From Streptomyces chattanoogensis (GTDB lineage Bacteria > Actinomycetota > Actinomycetes > Streptomycetales > Streptomycetaceae): a DNA stretch of 64,000 nucleotides. Position 1 is the stretch's first letter. Each line of letters begins with the position of its first letter. The position numbers and the translations under genes are program-made. The stretch is from contig NZ_LGKG01000001.1 of NCBI RefSeq assembly GCF_001294335.1, positions 620,001 to 684,000 of the forward strand, written 5' to 3'. The notes beneath the pieces are model-generated. The model did not search any database, had not been told where the DNA came from, and worked only from the letters and a program-made list of their open reading frames with translations. Below are positions 29,487 to 38,362 of the stretch, piece by piece.

Positions 29487-30392
29487 TCACAGCGTCACCA
29501 CCATCGCCAGCGGCACCGCCACCAGCAGCGAGTCGATACGGTCCAGCAGCCCGCCGAACCCCGGCAGCCAGCTTCCGGCGTCCTTCACCCCGGCCTCCCG
29601 CTTGACCATGGATTCGAGGAGGTCGCCGAGGACGCAGCCGGTCAGCACGGCGCCCCACAGGAGCGGCGTGAACGCGCCGACGGCGGCCAGCGCAGCGGCC
29701 GTCGCGACCGCCGCGCCGAGCACCCCGGCCCAGGTCTTGTTGGGGGAGAGCGGGGAGAGCGGGCGGGCCAGGGCGCCCCGGCGGCCCAGTGCCGTACCTC
29801 CGCACCAGGCGCCCACGTCGCCGAGCGCCACCGCGACGCCGACCGCGACGGCGGTGCCGCCGAGCAGGACGAGGCCGGTGAGGGCGGCCGGGATCCACAG
29901 CAGGCCGAAGAGGGTGCGGGCGGCGCGGGCCGCGCCCGTCGTGTGGTCGCCGGAGAGGAGCGCGGGCAGGGCGGCGGCGAGCAGCAGCACCGCCATGAGC
30001 CGGGCGTCCAGCCACTGCGGGCGCAGCCAGCCGAGCAGCGGCAGGACGACGGCCGCGGCGGCGAGGACATACCGCTCGGCGCCCGCCGTGCCGCCGGGGG
30101 CCATCCGTACGTATTCGCCGACGGCGATCAGGCCGAGGCCCGCCGCCAGCACCGCCGCGCCCGCCTCGCCGAAGAACAGCGAGCCCAGGAAGACGGGGGC
30201 GGCCAGCGCCCAGGTGCGCCAGCGGCGGCGCAGTTCGCGGCGCATCCGCACCCGGGAGGGCAGCGCGGCGACGGCCACGCCGCCCAGCCCCAGCACCCCG
30301 CCGACCACCGGCGCGACCCGGCCGACGGCCTCGCCGCCGGTCAGGAGCAGACCGCCCGCGGCACCCCCCAGGGGACCCACGAGGGCGCTCAT
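29487..30392 (-). CDS. CdsA-family phosphatidate cytidylyltransferase-like protein
   Basis: 301 aa from ATG 30392, with GGAGG upstream, overlapping the previous stop by 4 bp (ATGA). It has about eight transmembrane helices and the CdsA signature near its C-terminus, SMVKREAGVKDAGSWLPGFG then GLLDRID. The normal PGHGG is PGFGG here. SPNKTWAG, another family motif, is intact. CdsA makes CDP-diacylglycerol from phosphatidate and CTP. This is probably not the housekeeping copy but a dedicated one in a lipid set, similar in composition to E. coli ynbA-ynbB-ynbC (inference from gene content). Confidence 0.88.
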   Translation of the reverse strand: MSALVGPLGGAAGGLLLTGGEAVGRVAPVVGGVLGLGGVAVAALPSRVRMRRELRRRWRTWALAAPVFLGSLFFGEAGAAVLAAGLGLIAVGEYVRMAPGGTAGAERYVLAAAAVVLPLLGWLRPQWLDARLMAVLLLAAALPALLSGDHTTGAARAARTLFGLLWIPAALTGLVLLGGTAVAVGVAVALGDVGAWCGGTALGRRGALARPLSPLSPNKTWAGVLGAAVATAAALAAVGAFTPLLWGAVLTGCVLGDLLESMVKREAGVKDAGSWLPGFGGLLDRIDSLLVAVPLAMVVTL

Positions 30393-30988
30393 CGCCCGGC
30401 CTCCGAAGCGTCCGCGGTGCCCAACTCCCGCCAGAGCCACGCCAGTCGGAGCGCCCCCGTCAGGGCGGAGCCGGCCGCCAGCACGATCAGCACCGGCACC
30501 GCCCACCCCGTCGCGGCGGCCACCGCCGCGAGCAGACAGCGCTCCGTCTTGCCGACCGGGCCGCCGTTCCGGCGCGGCGCCCCGGCCGCCGCGCCCGCCA
30601 GCGCCACCCAGGACGGCAGCGTCGCGGCCAGCGCGGCGACCGCCACCAGCCACAGCGGGGCGAGCGTCAGAAATCCGGCGATGACCAGAAGGTCGGCGGC
30701 GCGGTCGCCGAGTTCGTTGAGGACGGCGCCGCGCCGGGTGCAGCGGCCGGTGTCGCGGGCCAGCGCGCCGTCGAGGTTGGCGAAGGCGAGCCGGGCCGCC
30801 AGCAGGGCCGTGACCGGGAGGGCGGCGAGCGGGGCCGGCAGCCAGGCGAGGGCCGCGGCGGCGCCGGCCGCGGCGAGGACGCCGGCGGCGGTCAGCGCGT
30901 CGGGCGAGACCTCCCGGCGGGCCAGCGCGCCGCGGATTCCGCCGAGCCGGGCCGCGTACCAGGGCTTGAGTGCGTACAGGCCGTTCAT
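30389..30988 (-). CDS. CDP-alcohol phosphatidyltransferase family protein, altered motif
   Basis: 199 aa from ATG 30988; a TTG at 31009 is an alternative. It is a membrane protein of the CDP-AP family with ~six helices. The family motif is DxxDGxxAR(x8)GxxxDxxxD. Here it reads ANLDGALAR, DTGRCTRR, GAVLNELGD: the first Asp is Ala and the third is Asn, while the second and fourth are kept. Family members transfer a phospho-alcohol from CDP-alcohol using two metal ions bound by these Asps, so activity may be altered or lost. It is first of the three-gene lipid operon and overlaps the CdsA-like gene. Confidence 0.82.
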   Translation of the reverse strand: MNGLYALKPWYAARLGGIRGALARREVSPDALTAAGVLAAAGAAAALAWLPAPLAALPVTALLAARLAFANLDGALARDTGRCTRRGAVLNELGDRAADLLVIAGFLTLAPLWLVAVAALAATLPSWVALAGAAAGAPRRNGGPVGKTERCLLAAVAAATGWAVPVLIVLAAGSALTGALRLAWLWRELGTADASEAGR

Positions 30989-31351
30989 GGGGCCACTCTC
31001 GCCGTGCAACCACCGGCCGCGGGACGGTGTTCGTACTCATGTACGGCACTCATGCGGTACTCAAACGGCCCAACGGGTGGCTGAGTACCCCTCACCCCAG
31101 AGCCATGGCGCAGGGCCGCGGCGTGGCGTCCGTCTCAGATAGTAGGAAGGCCAAGTAATTGTGCAGACATCACGGCCGAGCTGGCCTAGCTTTGTAGAAG
31201 CCGAACGTAACGCTCCATCGAGCGTGGCGGATGCGGCCCGGTGCGCCGGTGCAGGTGACCCCTGCCGCGCCGCGGCCCCCGCCCCTTCCGGCCGTGTCTG
31301 CATCGACGCACCCCTCGTGTTCTCGGGGCTTTGGCATTGGAGACGTGAATC
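30989..31351. other. Intergenic region between lipid operon and small CDS
   Basis: 363 bp hold the divergent promoter area of the lipid operon and the leader of the 43-aa gene at 31352. A possible -10 TAGCTT lies near 31190. Several short GC-rich palindromes occur around 31265-31285. No conserved coding sequence or clear riboswitch was recognised. Confidence 0.5.
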
Positions 31352-31483
31352 ATGGCCGAGACCGCCGTCCGCAGGACCCGCCACTCCGTCCGCACCACCA
31401 GCGAAACCGACCGCCGCAATGCCGCGGCCGCCCTCCAGCGCGCGCTCGACCGCCGCGACAACGGCGGCGCCACCGGGCACTGA
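31352..31483 (+). CDS. Small Arg-rich protein (43 aa)
   Basis: 43 aa from ATG 31352 with GGAG 8-10 bases upstream. The sequence (MAETAVRRTRHSVRTTSETD, then RRNAAAALQRALDRRDNGG) is a basic N-terminus followed by an amphipathic helix. Third-position GC is high. I recall similar short Streptomyces proteins without function. It converges with the phosphoesterase gene, 58 bp away. Confidence 0.6.
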   Translation: MAETAVRRTRHSVRTTSETDRRNAAAALQRALDRRDNGGATGH

Positions 31484-31541
31484 TGCCCCGGGCGCACCCC
31501 CCACGGCGCGCCCGGGGCAACGGCCTGCCCTGGTGCGTGAC

Positions 31542-33161
31542 CTAGCGCGTCACCTGGCGCGTCACCTCGAAGTGGTCCACCCGCTCACCCGTCTCGGCGA
31601 GCGCGGTGACCTTCATCCGGGGGCGGTGCCCCGGCTCCACCTCGACCGCGATGAACGAGAAGCCGGTGTAGCGCACCCGCGACCACTCCACGGTGTCCAC
31701 GGCCTTGGTGCGGTCCTTGGTCCAGTGGTAGGTCTTCACCTCGTCGAGGTCCTTGACGTGGCCCTCGTAGCTGTCCGGCACGGGGAAGTCATAGAGCTTC
31801 TTGCCTGCGCCGCCCGCGGTGACGTACACGATGCCCTCGCGCGAGGAGTCCACCCGCTCACCGATCGGCATCTTCTTGCTGACCCGGCCGCCCTTGAGGG
31901 CGTCGGTGCGCTCGTAGATGTGGTTGTGGCCGTTGACCACCAGATCCACCTGGTGCTTCTCGAAGAGCGGCAGCCAGGCATCGCGGACCCCGCCGTCCGA
32001 GGCATGCGCATTGGTGGTGGAGAAGGCGCAGTGGTGGAAGAAGACGACGATGAAGTCGATCCCGTCCGTGGCGCGCAGTTCACCCAGGCGGCGGTCCAGC
32101 CAGCGGGTCTGCTTGCCGCCGGTGTAGTCCTGGTTGGCCGGGATCTCGTACGAGACGTCGTTGGCGTCCAGGGCGACGACCGCGACATTGGCATAGGTGA
32201 AGGAGTAGACGCCGGGGGCGTTCTCGGCGTCCGGGCCGTTGCCGGGCAGCGTCCAGCGGGCGTTCTGGCCGCCGTAGCCGTTGGGGGAGTACCACGCCTC
32301 CATGTCGTGGTTGCCGGTCGTCACCATCCACGGCACGGACTTGGCCACCGACTCGGTCTGCGCCAGGAACTGGTCCCACACCCGTGCGTCATAGGTGTCG
32401 TGGTCGGAGCCCTGGCCGTCGGAGTCCGCGTAGCAGATATCGCCCGCGTGCAGATGGAACGCCGGATTCTGACCCAGGATCAGCTGGTCGTTGGCGAGCG
32501 CGTCATAGCTGACGCCCTGGTCGCCGAAGGCGGTGAAGACGAACTTCTCGGCGCGGGCCGGGGCCGTGCGGAAGGTGCCGAGGGTGGAGAAGTGGCGCGG
32601 GCCGGCCGGGTCGAAGCCGTCATGGCCGACGCCGTAGTAGTAGGTGGTGCCGGGGCGCAGGCCGTCGAGCGCCGCATGCAGGTAGTACTGGTCCACGGCC
32701 GGCAGCTTCGAGGACAGTGCGGGGGTGTGCAGAGCGCGTACCTCGGCCTCGATCTTGCGCCCCAGGTCCCAGGGCTTGAGGCCCACCCGCAGATACGGCC
32801 GCCGGACCGCGAACGGCACCTGCCACGCCACCCGCATCTGGGTCCGGGGATCCGCGCCGAAGGAGAGGTGCCGGCCGAAGGGGGCCACCAGCGAACCGTC
32901 CACCGTGGCTGTCGCCGTCGAGGACAGCAGGGTGGGGGAGAGTGCGGGGGAGACGGCCTGGGCCGAACCGGCCAGCAGACCGGAGCCCGCGACCACCCCC
33001 GCGGTGGCCGCCGAGGTGCGCAGCAGGCCGCGCCGGGTCAGCTTCGTCCGGAGATATTCGTGCTGTTCGGGCATGCTCATCCGGGCCGCGAGCTGCTCGG
33101 GTATCCCGACGCGCGGGAGGTGCGAGGGCAGGGGGCCGGTCCCCCGGGAACGTCCAGTCAT
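31542..33161 (-). CDS. Tat-exported metallophosphoesterase (purple acid phosphatase type)
   Basis: 539 aa from ATG 33161; no ribosome-binding site is obvious. The N-terminus carries a twin-arginine signal (LTRRGLLRTSAATAG then an Ala/Gly-rich hydrophobic core to AQA). A fibronectin-like N-terminal domain with YYYGVGHDGF follows. The dinuclear metal site motifs are FTAFGDQG, HLHAGDICYAD, TTGNHDMEAW, VFFHHCAF and VVNGHNHIYER, the complete calcineurin/PAP set. It should act outside the cell on phosphomonoesters or diesters. It is divergent from leuB over a 209-bp region. No Pho box was identified by eye. Confidence 0.93.
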   Translation of the reverse strand: MTGRSRGTGPLPSHLPRVGIPEQLAARMSMPEQHEYLRTKLTRRGLLRTSAATAGVVAGSGLLAGSAQAVSPALSPTLLSSTATATVDGSLVAPFGRHLSFGADPRTQMRVAWQVPFAVRRPYLRVGLKPWDLGRKIEAEVRALHTPALSSKLPAVDQYYLHAALDGLRPGTTYYYGVGHDGFDPAGPRHFSTLGTFRTAPARAEKFVFTAFGDQGVSYDALANDQLILGQNPAFHLHAGDICYADSDGQGSDHDTYDARVWDQFLAQTESVAKSVPWMVTTGNHDMEAWYSPNGYGGQNARWTLPGNGPDAENAPGVYSFTYANVAVVALDANDVSYEIPANQDYTGGKQTRWLDRRLGELRATDGIDFIVVFFHHCAFSTTNAHASDGGVRDAWLPLFEKHQVDLVVNGHNHIYERTDALKGGRVSKKMPIGERVDSSREGIVYVTAGGAGKKLYDFPVPDSYEGHVKDLDEVKTYHWTKDRTKAVDTVEWSRVRYTGFSFIAVEVEPGHRPRMKVTALAETGERVDHFEVTRQVTR

Positions 33162-33370
33162 ACCGTTGAATTTCGCAGCGCGAGCCGTCCACAGTGGGAC
33201 GTACGGGTGAACGGCAGTTGACCGGCTCCCCATGCACATGGCATGTGTCCGTACGGCCGTGCCCGTGCGACTGCGCCCGGACGACGGTGCCCGTATGGCG
33301 GCGCTCGTGCGCGGTGTCCGTATGACGGACGTTACGTGTCAATCAATGGGACGGAGAGTAGGGTCCAGGC

Positions 33371-34411
33371 ATGTCTCGCAGCATTCGCCTCGCAGTGATC
33401 CCCGGTGACGGTATCGGCCAGGAAGTCGTGGCCCAGGGCCTGAAGGTCCTGACCTCGGTCCTCCCGCAGGACGTCAAGCTGGAAACCCAGGAGTACGACC
33501 TCGGGGCCAAGCGCTGGCACGAGACCGGCGACACGCTCCCCGACGCGGAGCTGGAGTCGCTCAAGCAGCACGACGCCCTCCTGCTCGGCGCGATCGGCGA
33601 CCCGTCCGTACCCTCCGGCGTCCTGGAGCGCGGGCTGCTGCTCAAGCTCCGCTTCGCCTTCGACCACTACGTCAACCTGCGTCCGAGCAAGCTGTTCCCG
33701 AACACCTCGACCCCGCTCGCCGGGCGCCCCGACATCGACTTCGTCGTGGTCCGCGAGGGCACCGAGGGCCCGTACACCGGCAACGGCGGCTCGCTGCGCA
33801 CCGGCACCCCGGCCGAGGTCGCCACCGAGGTCAGCGTCAACACCGCCTACGGCGTGGAGCGCGTGGTCCGCGACGCCTACGAGCGCGCCAACGCCCGCCC
33901 CCGCAAGAAGCTGACGCTGGTTCACAAGAACAACGTCCTGGTCTACGCGGGCCACATGTGGAAGAACATCTTCGACAAGGTCGGCCAGGAGTACCCCGAG
34001 GTCACCACCGACTATCTGCATGTCGACGCCGCGACGATCTTCTTCGTCACCCAGCCCGAGCGCTTCGACGTGATCGTCACCGACAACCTCTTCGGCGACA
34101 TCCTCACTGACCTCGCCGCGGCCGTCACCGGCGGCATCGGCCTGGCCGCCTCCGGGAACATCAACCCCAGCGGCGAGTTCCCCTCGATGTTCGAGCCGGT
34201 GCACGGCTCCGCGCCGGACATCGCGGGCACCGGCAAGGCCGACCCGACGGCGACGATCCTGTCCGTCTCCCTGCTGCTGCGCCACCTCGGCTACGAGACC
34301 GAGGCGGTCCGTATCGAGGAGGCGGTGGCCGCCGACCTGGAGGCCCGCGACGGCAGTGCCCGTACCACCGACGAGATCGGCGACGCCCTCGCCGCGCGAG
34401 TAGCGGGCTGA
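33371..34411 (+). CDS. leuB: 3-isopropylmalate dehydrogenase
   Basis: 346 aa from ATG 33371; GGAGAG lies 14 bases upstream, and a TAGGGT six bases before the ATG could alternatively be the -10 of a leaderless transcript. It oxidises and decarboxylates 3-isopropylmalate in leucine synthesis. Motifs: [18 protein letters not shown], the metal site [15 protein letters not shown] and the NAD-binding [19 protein letters not shown]. The short actinobacterial type is about 346 residues, matching. The adjacent ilvE completes the leucine branch. Confidence 0.97.
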   Translation: MSRSIRLAVIPGDGIGQEVVAQGLKVLTSVLPQDVKLETQEYDLGAKRWHETGDTLPDAELESLKQHDALLLGAIGDPSVPSGVLERGLLLKLRFAFDHYVNLRPSKLFPNTSTPLAGRPDIDFVVVREGTEGPYTGNGGSLRTGTPAEVATEVSVNTAYGVERVVRDAYERANARPRKKLTLVHKNNVLVYAGHMWKNIFDKVGQEYPEVTTDYLHVDAATIFFVTQPERFDVIVTDNLFGDILTDLAAAVTGGIGLAASGNINPSGEFPSMFEPVHGSAPDIAGTGKADPTATILSVSLLLRHLGYETEAVRIEEAVAADLEARDGSARTTDEIGDALAARVAG

Positions 34412-34442
34412 GGCCCGGGCAGCGCACTCAGCAGCACCCACC

Positions 34443-34478
34443 GACAGCGCCGGGCCCCGAGAGGGTCCCGGCGCTGTC
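34443..34478 (+). terminator. Hairpin terminator after leuB
   Basis: A perfect 12-bp stem (34443-34454 with 34467-34478) with a partly paired 12-nt loop stands 32 bp after the leuB stop. There is no long T-run. Confidence 0.75.
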
Positions 34479-34731
34479 CGTATTCCGGTATCCCCGGCCG
34501 CATCCCACCTGACCTCCCGCCCTGTGCTACCGCCGGGTTGGATGCGACCATCGGACCCGGAGACCGCGTACACCCGGACGGCGGCGGACACCCACGAGCG
34601 ATAATCGGACCTGGGGCCGCCGTCCGCGAGGAAACTCGGACGTCCCAGTAACGACCGGTACGTCAAGAACCGTCGTACGCGGCCGCCGCCAACCGCACCG
34701 GTGCGGACCACGCAGTGAAGGACACGCATAC
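34479..34731. other. ilvE upstream region
   Basis: 253 bp without a gene. I looked for a leader peptide with branched-chain codons, a T-box specifier or a terminator hairpin and saw none, unlike the regions before ilvB and cimA. GATAATCGGACC near 34601 could hold a -10 element (GATAAT). Confidence 0.4.
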
Positions 34732-35820
34732 ATGACGACGCCCACGATCGAGCTCAAGCCCTCCTCGCACCCGCTGTCCGCCACGGAGCGGGAGCGGATC
34801 CTGGCCGGCCCCGGCTTCGGCCGCTACTTCACCGACCACATGGTGACGATCAAGTGGACCGAAGGCCGCGGCTGGCACGACGGCGAGCTCGTGCCGTACG
34901 GGCCGCTCTCCCTCGACCCGGCGACCAACGTCCTGCACTACGCGCAGGAGATCTTCGAGGGGCTCAAGGCCTACCGCCAGCCCGACGGCTCCGTCGCCAC
35001 CTTCCGTCCCGACGCCAACGCCCGGCGCTTCCAGGCCTCCGCGCGGCGTCTGGCCATGCCGGAGCTGCCCGTCGAGACCTTCATCGAGGCCTGTGACGTG
35101 CTCGTCCAGCAGGACAAGGACTGGGTGCCCGCGCACGGCGGCGAGGAGTCGCTCTATCTGCGCCCGTTCATGATCGCGACCGAGGTCGGCCTGGGCGTGA
35201 AGCCCGCCAACGAGTACCTCTTCGTCGTGATCGCCTCGCCGGCCGGCGCCTACTTCGCCGGCGGCGTCAAGCCGGTCTCCATCTGGCTGTCCGAGAACCG
35301 GGTGCGCGCCGTCCCCGGCGGCATGGGCGACGCCAAGACCGGCGGCAACTACGCCGCGTCGCTGCTCGCCCAGGCCGAGGCCGCGGTGCACGGCTGTGAC
35401 CAGGTCGCCTACCTCGACGCCGTGGAGCACAAGTGGGTCGAGGAGCTCGGCGGGATGAACCTCTACTTCGTCTACGGCGACAAGATCGTCACCCCCACGC
35501 TGACCGGCTCGCTGCTCGCCGGTGTCACCCGTGACTCCCTGCTGTCCGTCGCCCGCGACCTGGGCCACGAGGCGGAGGAGGCCCGGGTCTCCATCGACCA
35601 GTGGCGGACCGACACGGAGAACGGCACGCTCACCGAGGTCTTCGCCTGCGGTACGGCCGCCGTGATCACCCCGGTCGGTACGGTCAAGAGCGCCGGTGGC
35701 GAGTGGACCCAGTCCAACGGCGAGCCCGGCAAGGTCACGCTGAAGCTGCGCGAGGCGCTCCTCGACATCCAGCGGGGCGTCGCCGAGGACCGGCACGGCT
35801 GGATGCACCCCCTCGGCTGA
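34732..35820 (+). CDS. ilvE: Branched-chain amino acid aminotransferase
   Basis: 362 aa from ATG 34732 with GAAGGA upstream. A fold-type IV PLP enzyme that performs the last step of Ile, Leu and Val synthesis with glutamate. The PLP lysine is in [17 protein letters not shown]; the class IV signature spans [16 protein letters not shown] to [16 protein letters not shown]. The N-terminus ([18 protein letters not shown]) is that of the longer BCAT2-like actinobacterial form. It follows leuB after a terminator and converges with the NCS1 permease. Confidence 0.97.
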   Translation: MTTPTIELKPSSHPLSATERERILAGPGFGRYFTDHMVTIKWTEGRGWHDGELVPYGPLSLDPATNVLHYAQEIFEGLKAYRQPDGSVATFRPDANARRFQASARRLAMPELPVETFIEACDVLVQQDKDWVPAHGGEESLYLRPFMIATEVGLGVKPANEYLFVVIASPAGAYFAGGVKPVSIWLSENRVRAVPGGMGDAKTGGNYAASLLAQAEAAVHGCDQVAYLDAVEHKWVEELGGMNLYFVYGDKIVTPTLTGSLLAGVTRDSLLSVARDLGHEAEEARVSIDQWRTDTENGTLTEVFACGTAAVITPVGTVKSAGGEWTQSNGEPGKVTLKLREALLDIQRGVAEDRHGWMHPLG

Positions 35821-35835
35821 CCCGGCCCGTACACC

Positions 35836-35876
35836 ACCGAGGCCGCCCCCGACAGCGCGTCGGGGGCGGCCTCGGT
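35836..35876. terminator. Bidirectional terminator between ilvE and permease
   Basis: A perfect 18-bp inverted repeat (35836-35853 with 35859-35876) with a 5-nt loop lies exactly between the convergent stops, so it can serve both genes. Confidence 0.88.
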
Positions 35877-35891
35877 CGTGCACCCGCCGGG

Positions 35892-37337
35892 TCAGCCGAC
35901 CTCCGCGGGTGCCTCGGCGGGGGCGCCCGCCGCGGCGGGGCGGAGCGCCGGGACCGGGCGCGGCTGCCGGGCGTTGAGGGCGACGTACGCGAGCGCGGCC
36001 GTGGCGGCGGCGAGCAGGAAGCTGACGTCGATACCGCCGGTCCAGGTCAGCAGCGGGCCCTGGTAGAAGGACGTGTTCACCCCCAGCACGCCGACCACGG
36101 AGCCCAGCACCCAGGCGACGGTGGCCTGGACGTTCCAGCCCGCCCTGAACCAGTACACCCCGCCGACCGTGCCGCGGTTGTAGACCTGCAGGGAGTCCGC
36201 GTCGTACGTACCGCGGCAGCGCACGAAGCCGATCACGGTGATGACCGCCCACGGGGTACCGATGGCGGTCATCAGCAGGACGAAGGACGTCATCGCGTCC
36301 TGCGCCTCCCACAGGAAGTGACCGGCATAGACCAGCGCCGTGGAGAGCGCGGCGACGACATAGGTGGCCTGGGTACGGGTGGCCTTCGGCAGGATCGCGT
36401 CCAGGTCCAGGCCCATGCTGTAGAGCATCAGACCGGAGTTGCCGACGGAGCCGGCCGAGGCGTTGAGCAGCAGCAGCGCCAGGTACCAGAACGGCGCGCC
36501 GGCGACCAGCGGTCCCGCGTAGTCGTTGCCCGCACCGACCGCGAGGGCGCTGAAGGTGCCGAAGAGCTGCGGCACCAGCAGCCCGACGGCCAGGCCGAGG
36601 TAGGTGGCCGTGAAGACCTTCTTCGAGCTGTGGCGGCGGGGGGAGATGTAGCGGCTGTAGTCGCCCAGCAGGGTGATGAAGGCGATCGGGCCGCTCAGAC
36701 CGGCGGAGACCGCGGACAGCAGCCAGGTCTGCCAGTAGCCGCCCATCGCGTAGGACACGCCGTGCACCGGCGCGGTGGTGAAGTGCGGCAGATACGCGAT
36801 CACACCGATCGCGAGCAGCGCCGTCAGTCCGACGGAGAGCACCTTGCTCATCCGCAGCAGCACCTTGTAGCCGTACACCGCGCCGACGGCGGTGGCGCCG
36901 GCCAGCAGCGCGTAGACGAGGGCGTAGGTCGCACCACCGGTCGGGAGCCCGATGAGGCGGTGCAGACAGCCGACCATCGCATCGCCGCCGACCCAGAGGG
37001 TCAGCGCGGTGTAGCCGAGCGAGAGCAGCAGGCCGATGACCGAGCCGATGAGCCGGCCGCGTACGCCGAAGAAGGCGCCGCTGCTGGTGGAGAGGTTGGT
37101 CGCGCTGCGCAGGGAGACCAGTGCGAGCGGGGCGGTCAGCACTGCACCGACCAGGGTGCCCGCCACCAGGGAGGAGACCGAGCCCCAGAAGTCCAGGCCG
37201 AAGGAGACCGGTAGCCAGCCGAAGATGACCACGCCGAGGGCGAGGTTCGACCCGAGCAGGATGGAGATGAGGTCGCGGGGACCGCTGGTGCGCTCCTCGT
37301 CCGGGATCGTGTCGACTCCGCGTTGTTCAATCGGCAT
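35892..37337 (-). CDS. NCS1-family nucleobase/ureide permease
   Basis: 481 aa from ATG 37337 with AGGGGAG upstream. About twelve transmembrane helices and NCS1 (cytosine/purine/uracil/thiamine/allantoin) motifs: LGSNLALGVVIFGWLPVSFG, SSGAFFGVRGRLIGSV, ALTLWVGGDAMVG, LLGDYSRYISPRR and the loop FYQGPLLTWTGGIDVSF. It is divergent from the urease-like operon, with three palindromic operators in between, so it is probably co-regulated and supplies a substrate to that pathway. The transported compound is not determinable; a urea-releasing heterocycle or guanidino compound would make sense. Confidence 0.9.
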   Translation of the reverse strand: MPIEQRGVDTIPDEERTSGPRDLISILLGSNLALGVVIFGWLPVSFGLDFWGSVSSLVAGTLVGAVLTAPLALVSLRSATNLSTSSGAFFGVRGRLIGSVIGLLLSLGYTALTLWVGGDAMVGCLHRLIGLPTGGATYALVYALLAGATAVGAVYGYKVLLRMSKVLSVGLTALLAIGVIAYLPHFTTAPVHGVSYAMGGYWQTWLLSAVSAGLSGPIAFITLLGDYSRYISPRRHSSKKVFTATYLGLAVGLLVPQLFGTFSALAVGAGNDYAGPLVAGAPFWYLALLLLNASAGSVGNSGLMLYSMGLDLDAILPKATRTQATYVVAALSTALVYAGHFLWEAQDAMTSFVLLMTAIGTPWAVITVIGFVRCRGTYDADSLQVYNRGTVGGVYWFRAGWNVQATVAWVLGSVVGVLGVNTSFYQGPLLTWTGGIDVSFLLAAATAALAYVALNARQPRPVPALRPAAAGAPAEAPAEVG

Positions 37338-37488
37338 GAGGGCTCCCCTGAGAGGCCGGAACAGTGTGATTTCGGTGCTCGGTGGCTGCTGTGCGCAGGG
37401 CTCCATGAGCGGCGATCGCCCGGTGGGGGTCGGGCGATATCTGGTGTGTTTTTCCTGGTGGGCTCGCGACGATCACTGTGATCATCTT

Positions 37489-37503
37489 TAGAGCGACGCT
37501 CTA
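37489..37503. promoter_or_regulatory. Palindromic operator 1 of permease/urease region
   Basis: TAGAGCGACGCTCTA is a perfect palindrome with 6-bp arms around GAC, 150 bp upstream of the permease start. It shares the core GAGYGRYGCTC with two further sites. The most likely ligand is the TetR protein encoded at 41203. Confidence 0.75.
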
Positions 37504-37527
37504 TTCGTCTCGCTGTGCATCGAACTT

Positions 37528-37543
37528 TTAGAGCGGCGCTCAA
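37528..37543. promoter_or_regulatory. Palindromic operator 2 of permease/urease region
   Basis: TTAGAGCGGCGCTCAA matches operator 1 with one mismatch in the right arm. Its centre is 40 bp (about four helical turns) from that of operator 1, so bound dimers would lie on the same DNA face. Confidence 0.72.
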
Positions 37544-37596
37544 TGTGACTCATGAAGATGCCCCAGGTCAATGCTTTCCGATTGACTTTTTCGGAG

Positions 37597-37613
37597 TTAG
37601 AGTGGTGCTCTAA
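37597..37613. promoter_or_regulatory. Palindromic operator 3, before urease operon
   Basis: TTAGAGTGGTGCTCTAA lies 45 bp before the urease gamma/beta start, in the place of a promoter or early leader. Its outer arms (TTAGAG/CTCTAA) are perfect; the inner bases differ from operators 1 and 2 by T for C. Its centre is 69 bp from operator 2. Confidence 0.72.
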
Positions 37614-37657
37614 TCAAGTCTTCGAGACTGACGTCACCGAGCTGGAGGTGCGACGGG

Positions 37658-38362
37658 ATGCGGCTGACCCCCACGGAACGCGACCGGCTGCTGCTCTTCA
37701 ACGCGGCACAGCTGGCGCGCTCGCGCCGCTCCCGCGGGCTGAGACTGAATGTGCCCGAGGCGACCGCGTTGATCGCGGACACAGTCTGCGAGGCGGCGCG
37801 GGACGGGCGCCGCCTCGCTCAGGCCATCGAGGCGGGCCGCAGCGTGCTGGGCCCCGACGATGTGCTGCCGGGCGTGGCCGAGGTGATCGGCGACGTGATG
37901 GTCGAGGCCGTCTTCGACGACGGCTCCCGCCTCGCGGTGGTCAGCGACCCGATCGGCGTCGCCGACCACCCCGCCACGGCCGCCGCGGCCGCCGCGCCCG
38001 GCGCCGTACTGCCCGGTCCGGCCGACCCCGAGCCGGTGCCCGCGGTGACGCTGACCGTGCACAACACCGCGAGTGTGCCGATCAGCGTCACCTCCCACTT
38101 CCACTTCTTCGAGGCCAACCCGCGGCTGGACTTCGACCGCGCGGCGGCCTACGGCATGCGGCTGTGCGTCCCGGCCGGCTCGTCCGAGCGGTTCGACCCG
38201 GGCGGCACCCATGAGGTCGGGCTGGTCCCGATCGGCGGCGGCCGGATCGCGATCGGCTTCGCCGGTCTGGTCGACGGCCCGCTGGACGCACCGGGGGCGA
38301 AGACCGAGGCACTGCGGCGCGCCGCCGCGTGCGGCTACCTGGGAGCGGAGGAGCAGGCGTGA
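37658..38362 (+). CDS. ureAB: Fused urease gamma-beta subunit
   Basis: 234 aa from ATG 37658 with GGAGGTG upstream. Residues 1-100 are the gamma subunit (RLTPTERDRLLLFNAAQLAR, then LNVPEATALIADTVCEAARD, GVAEVIGDVMVEAVFDDG). After an Ala/Pro linker, residues ~128-225 are the beta subunit (VHNTASVPISVTSHFHFFEA, then LDFDRAAAYGMRL and PIGGGRIAIGFAGLVDG). Such fusions are known from Helicobacter and some actinobacteria. Its stop overlaps the alpha-subunit start by 4 bp (GTGA). Nickel-insertion genes ureEFGD are not nearby, so assembly depends on a second locus or differs. Confidence 0.93.
   Translation: MRLTPTERDRLLLFNAAQLARSRRSRGLRLNVPEATALIADTVCEAARDGRRLAQAIEAGRSVLGPDDVLPGVAEVIGDVMVEAVFDDGSRLAVVSDPIGVADHPATAAAAAAPGAVLPGPADPEPVPAVTLTVHNTASVPISVTSHFHFFEANPRLDFDRAAAYGMRLCVPAGSSERFDPGGTHEVGLVPIGGGRIAIGFAGLVDGPLDAPGAKTEALRRAAACGYLGAEEQA

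Noticed and set aside
31161..33221. Plus-strand open frame of 686 codons over the phosphoesterase
   Set aside because: Antisense to a gene with all metallophosphoesterase motifs; no domain of its own.
33238..33330. Repeated GTRCCCGTAYGGCGG-like phrases between the phosphoesterase and leuB
   Set aside because: Imperfect and compatible with the local base composition; no symmetry or regular spacing.
34479..34731. T-box or leader peptide before ilvE
   Set aside because: No branched-chain codon run, specifier loop or terminator hairpin could be seen.
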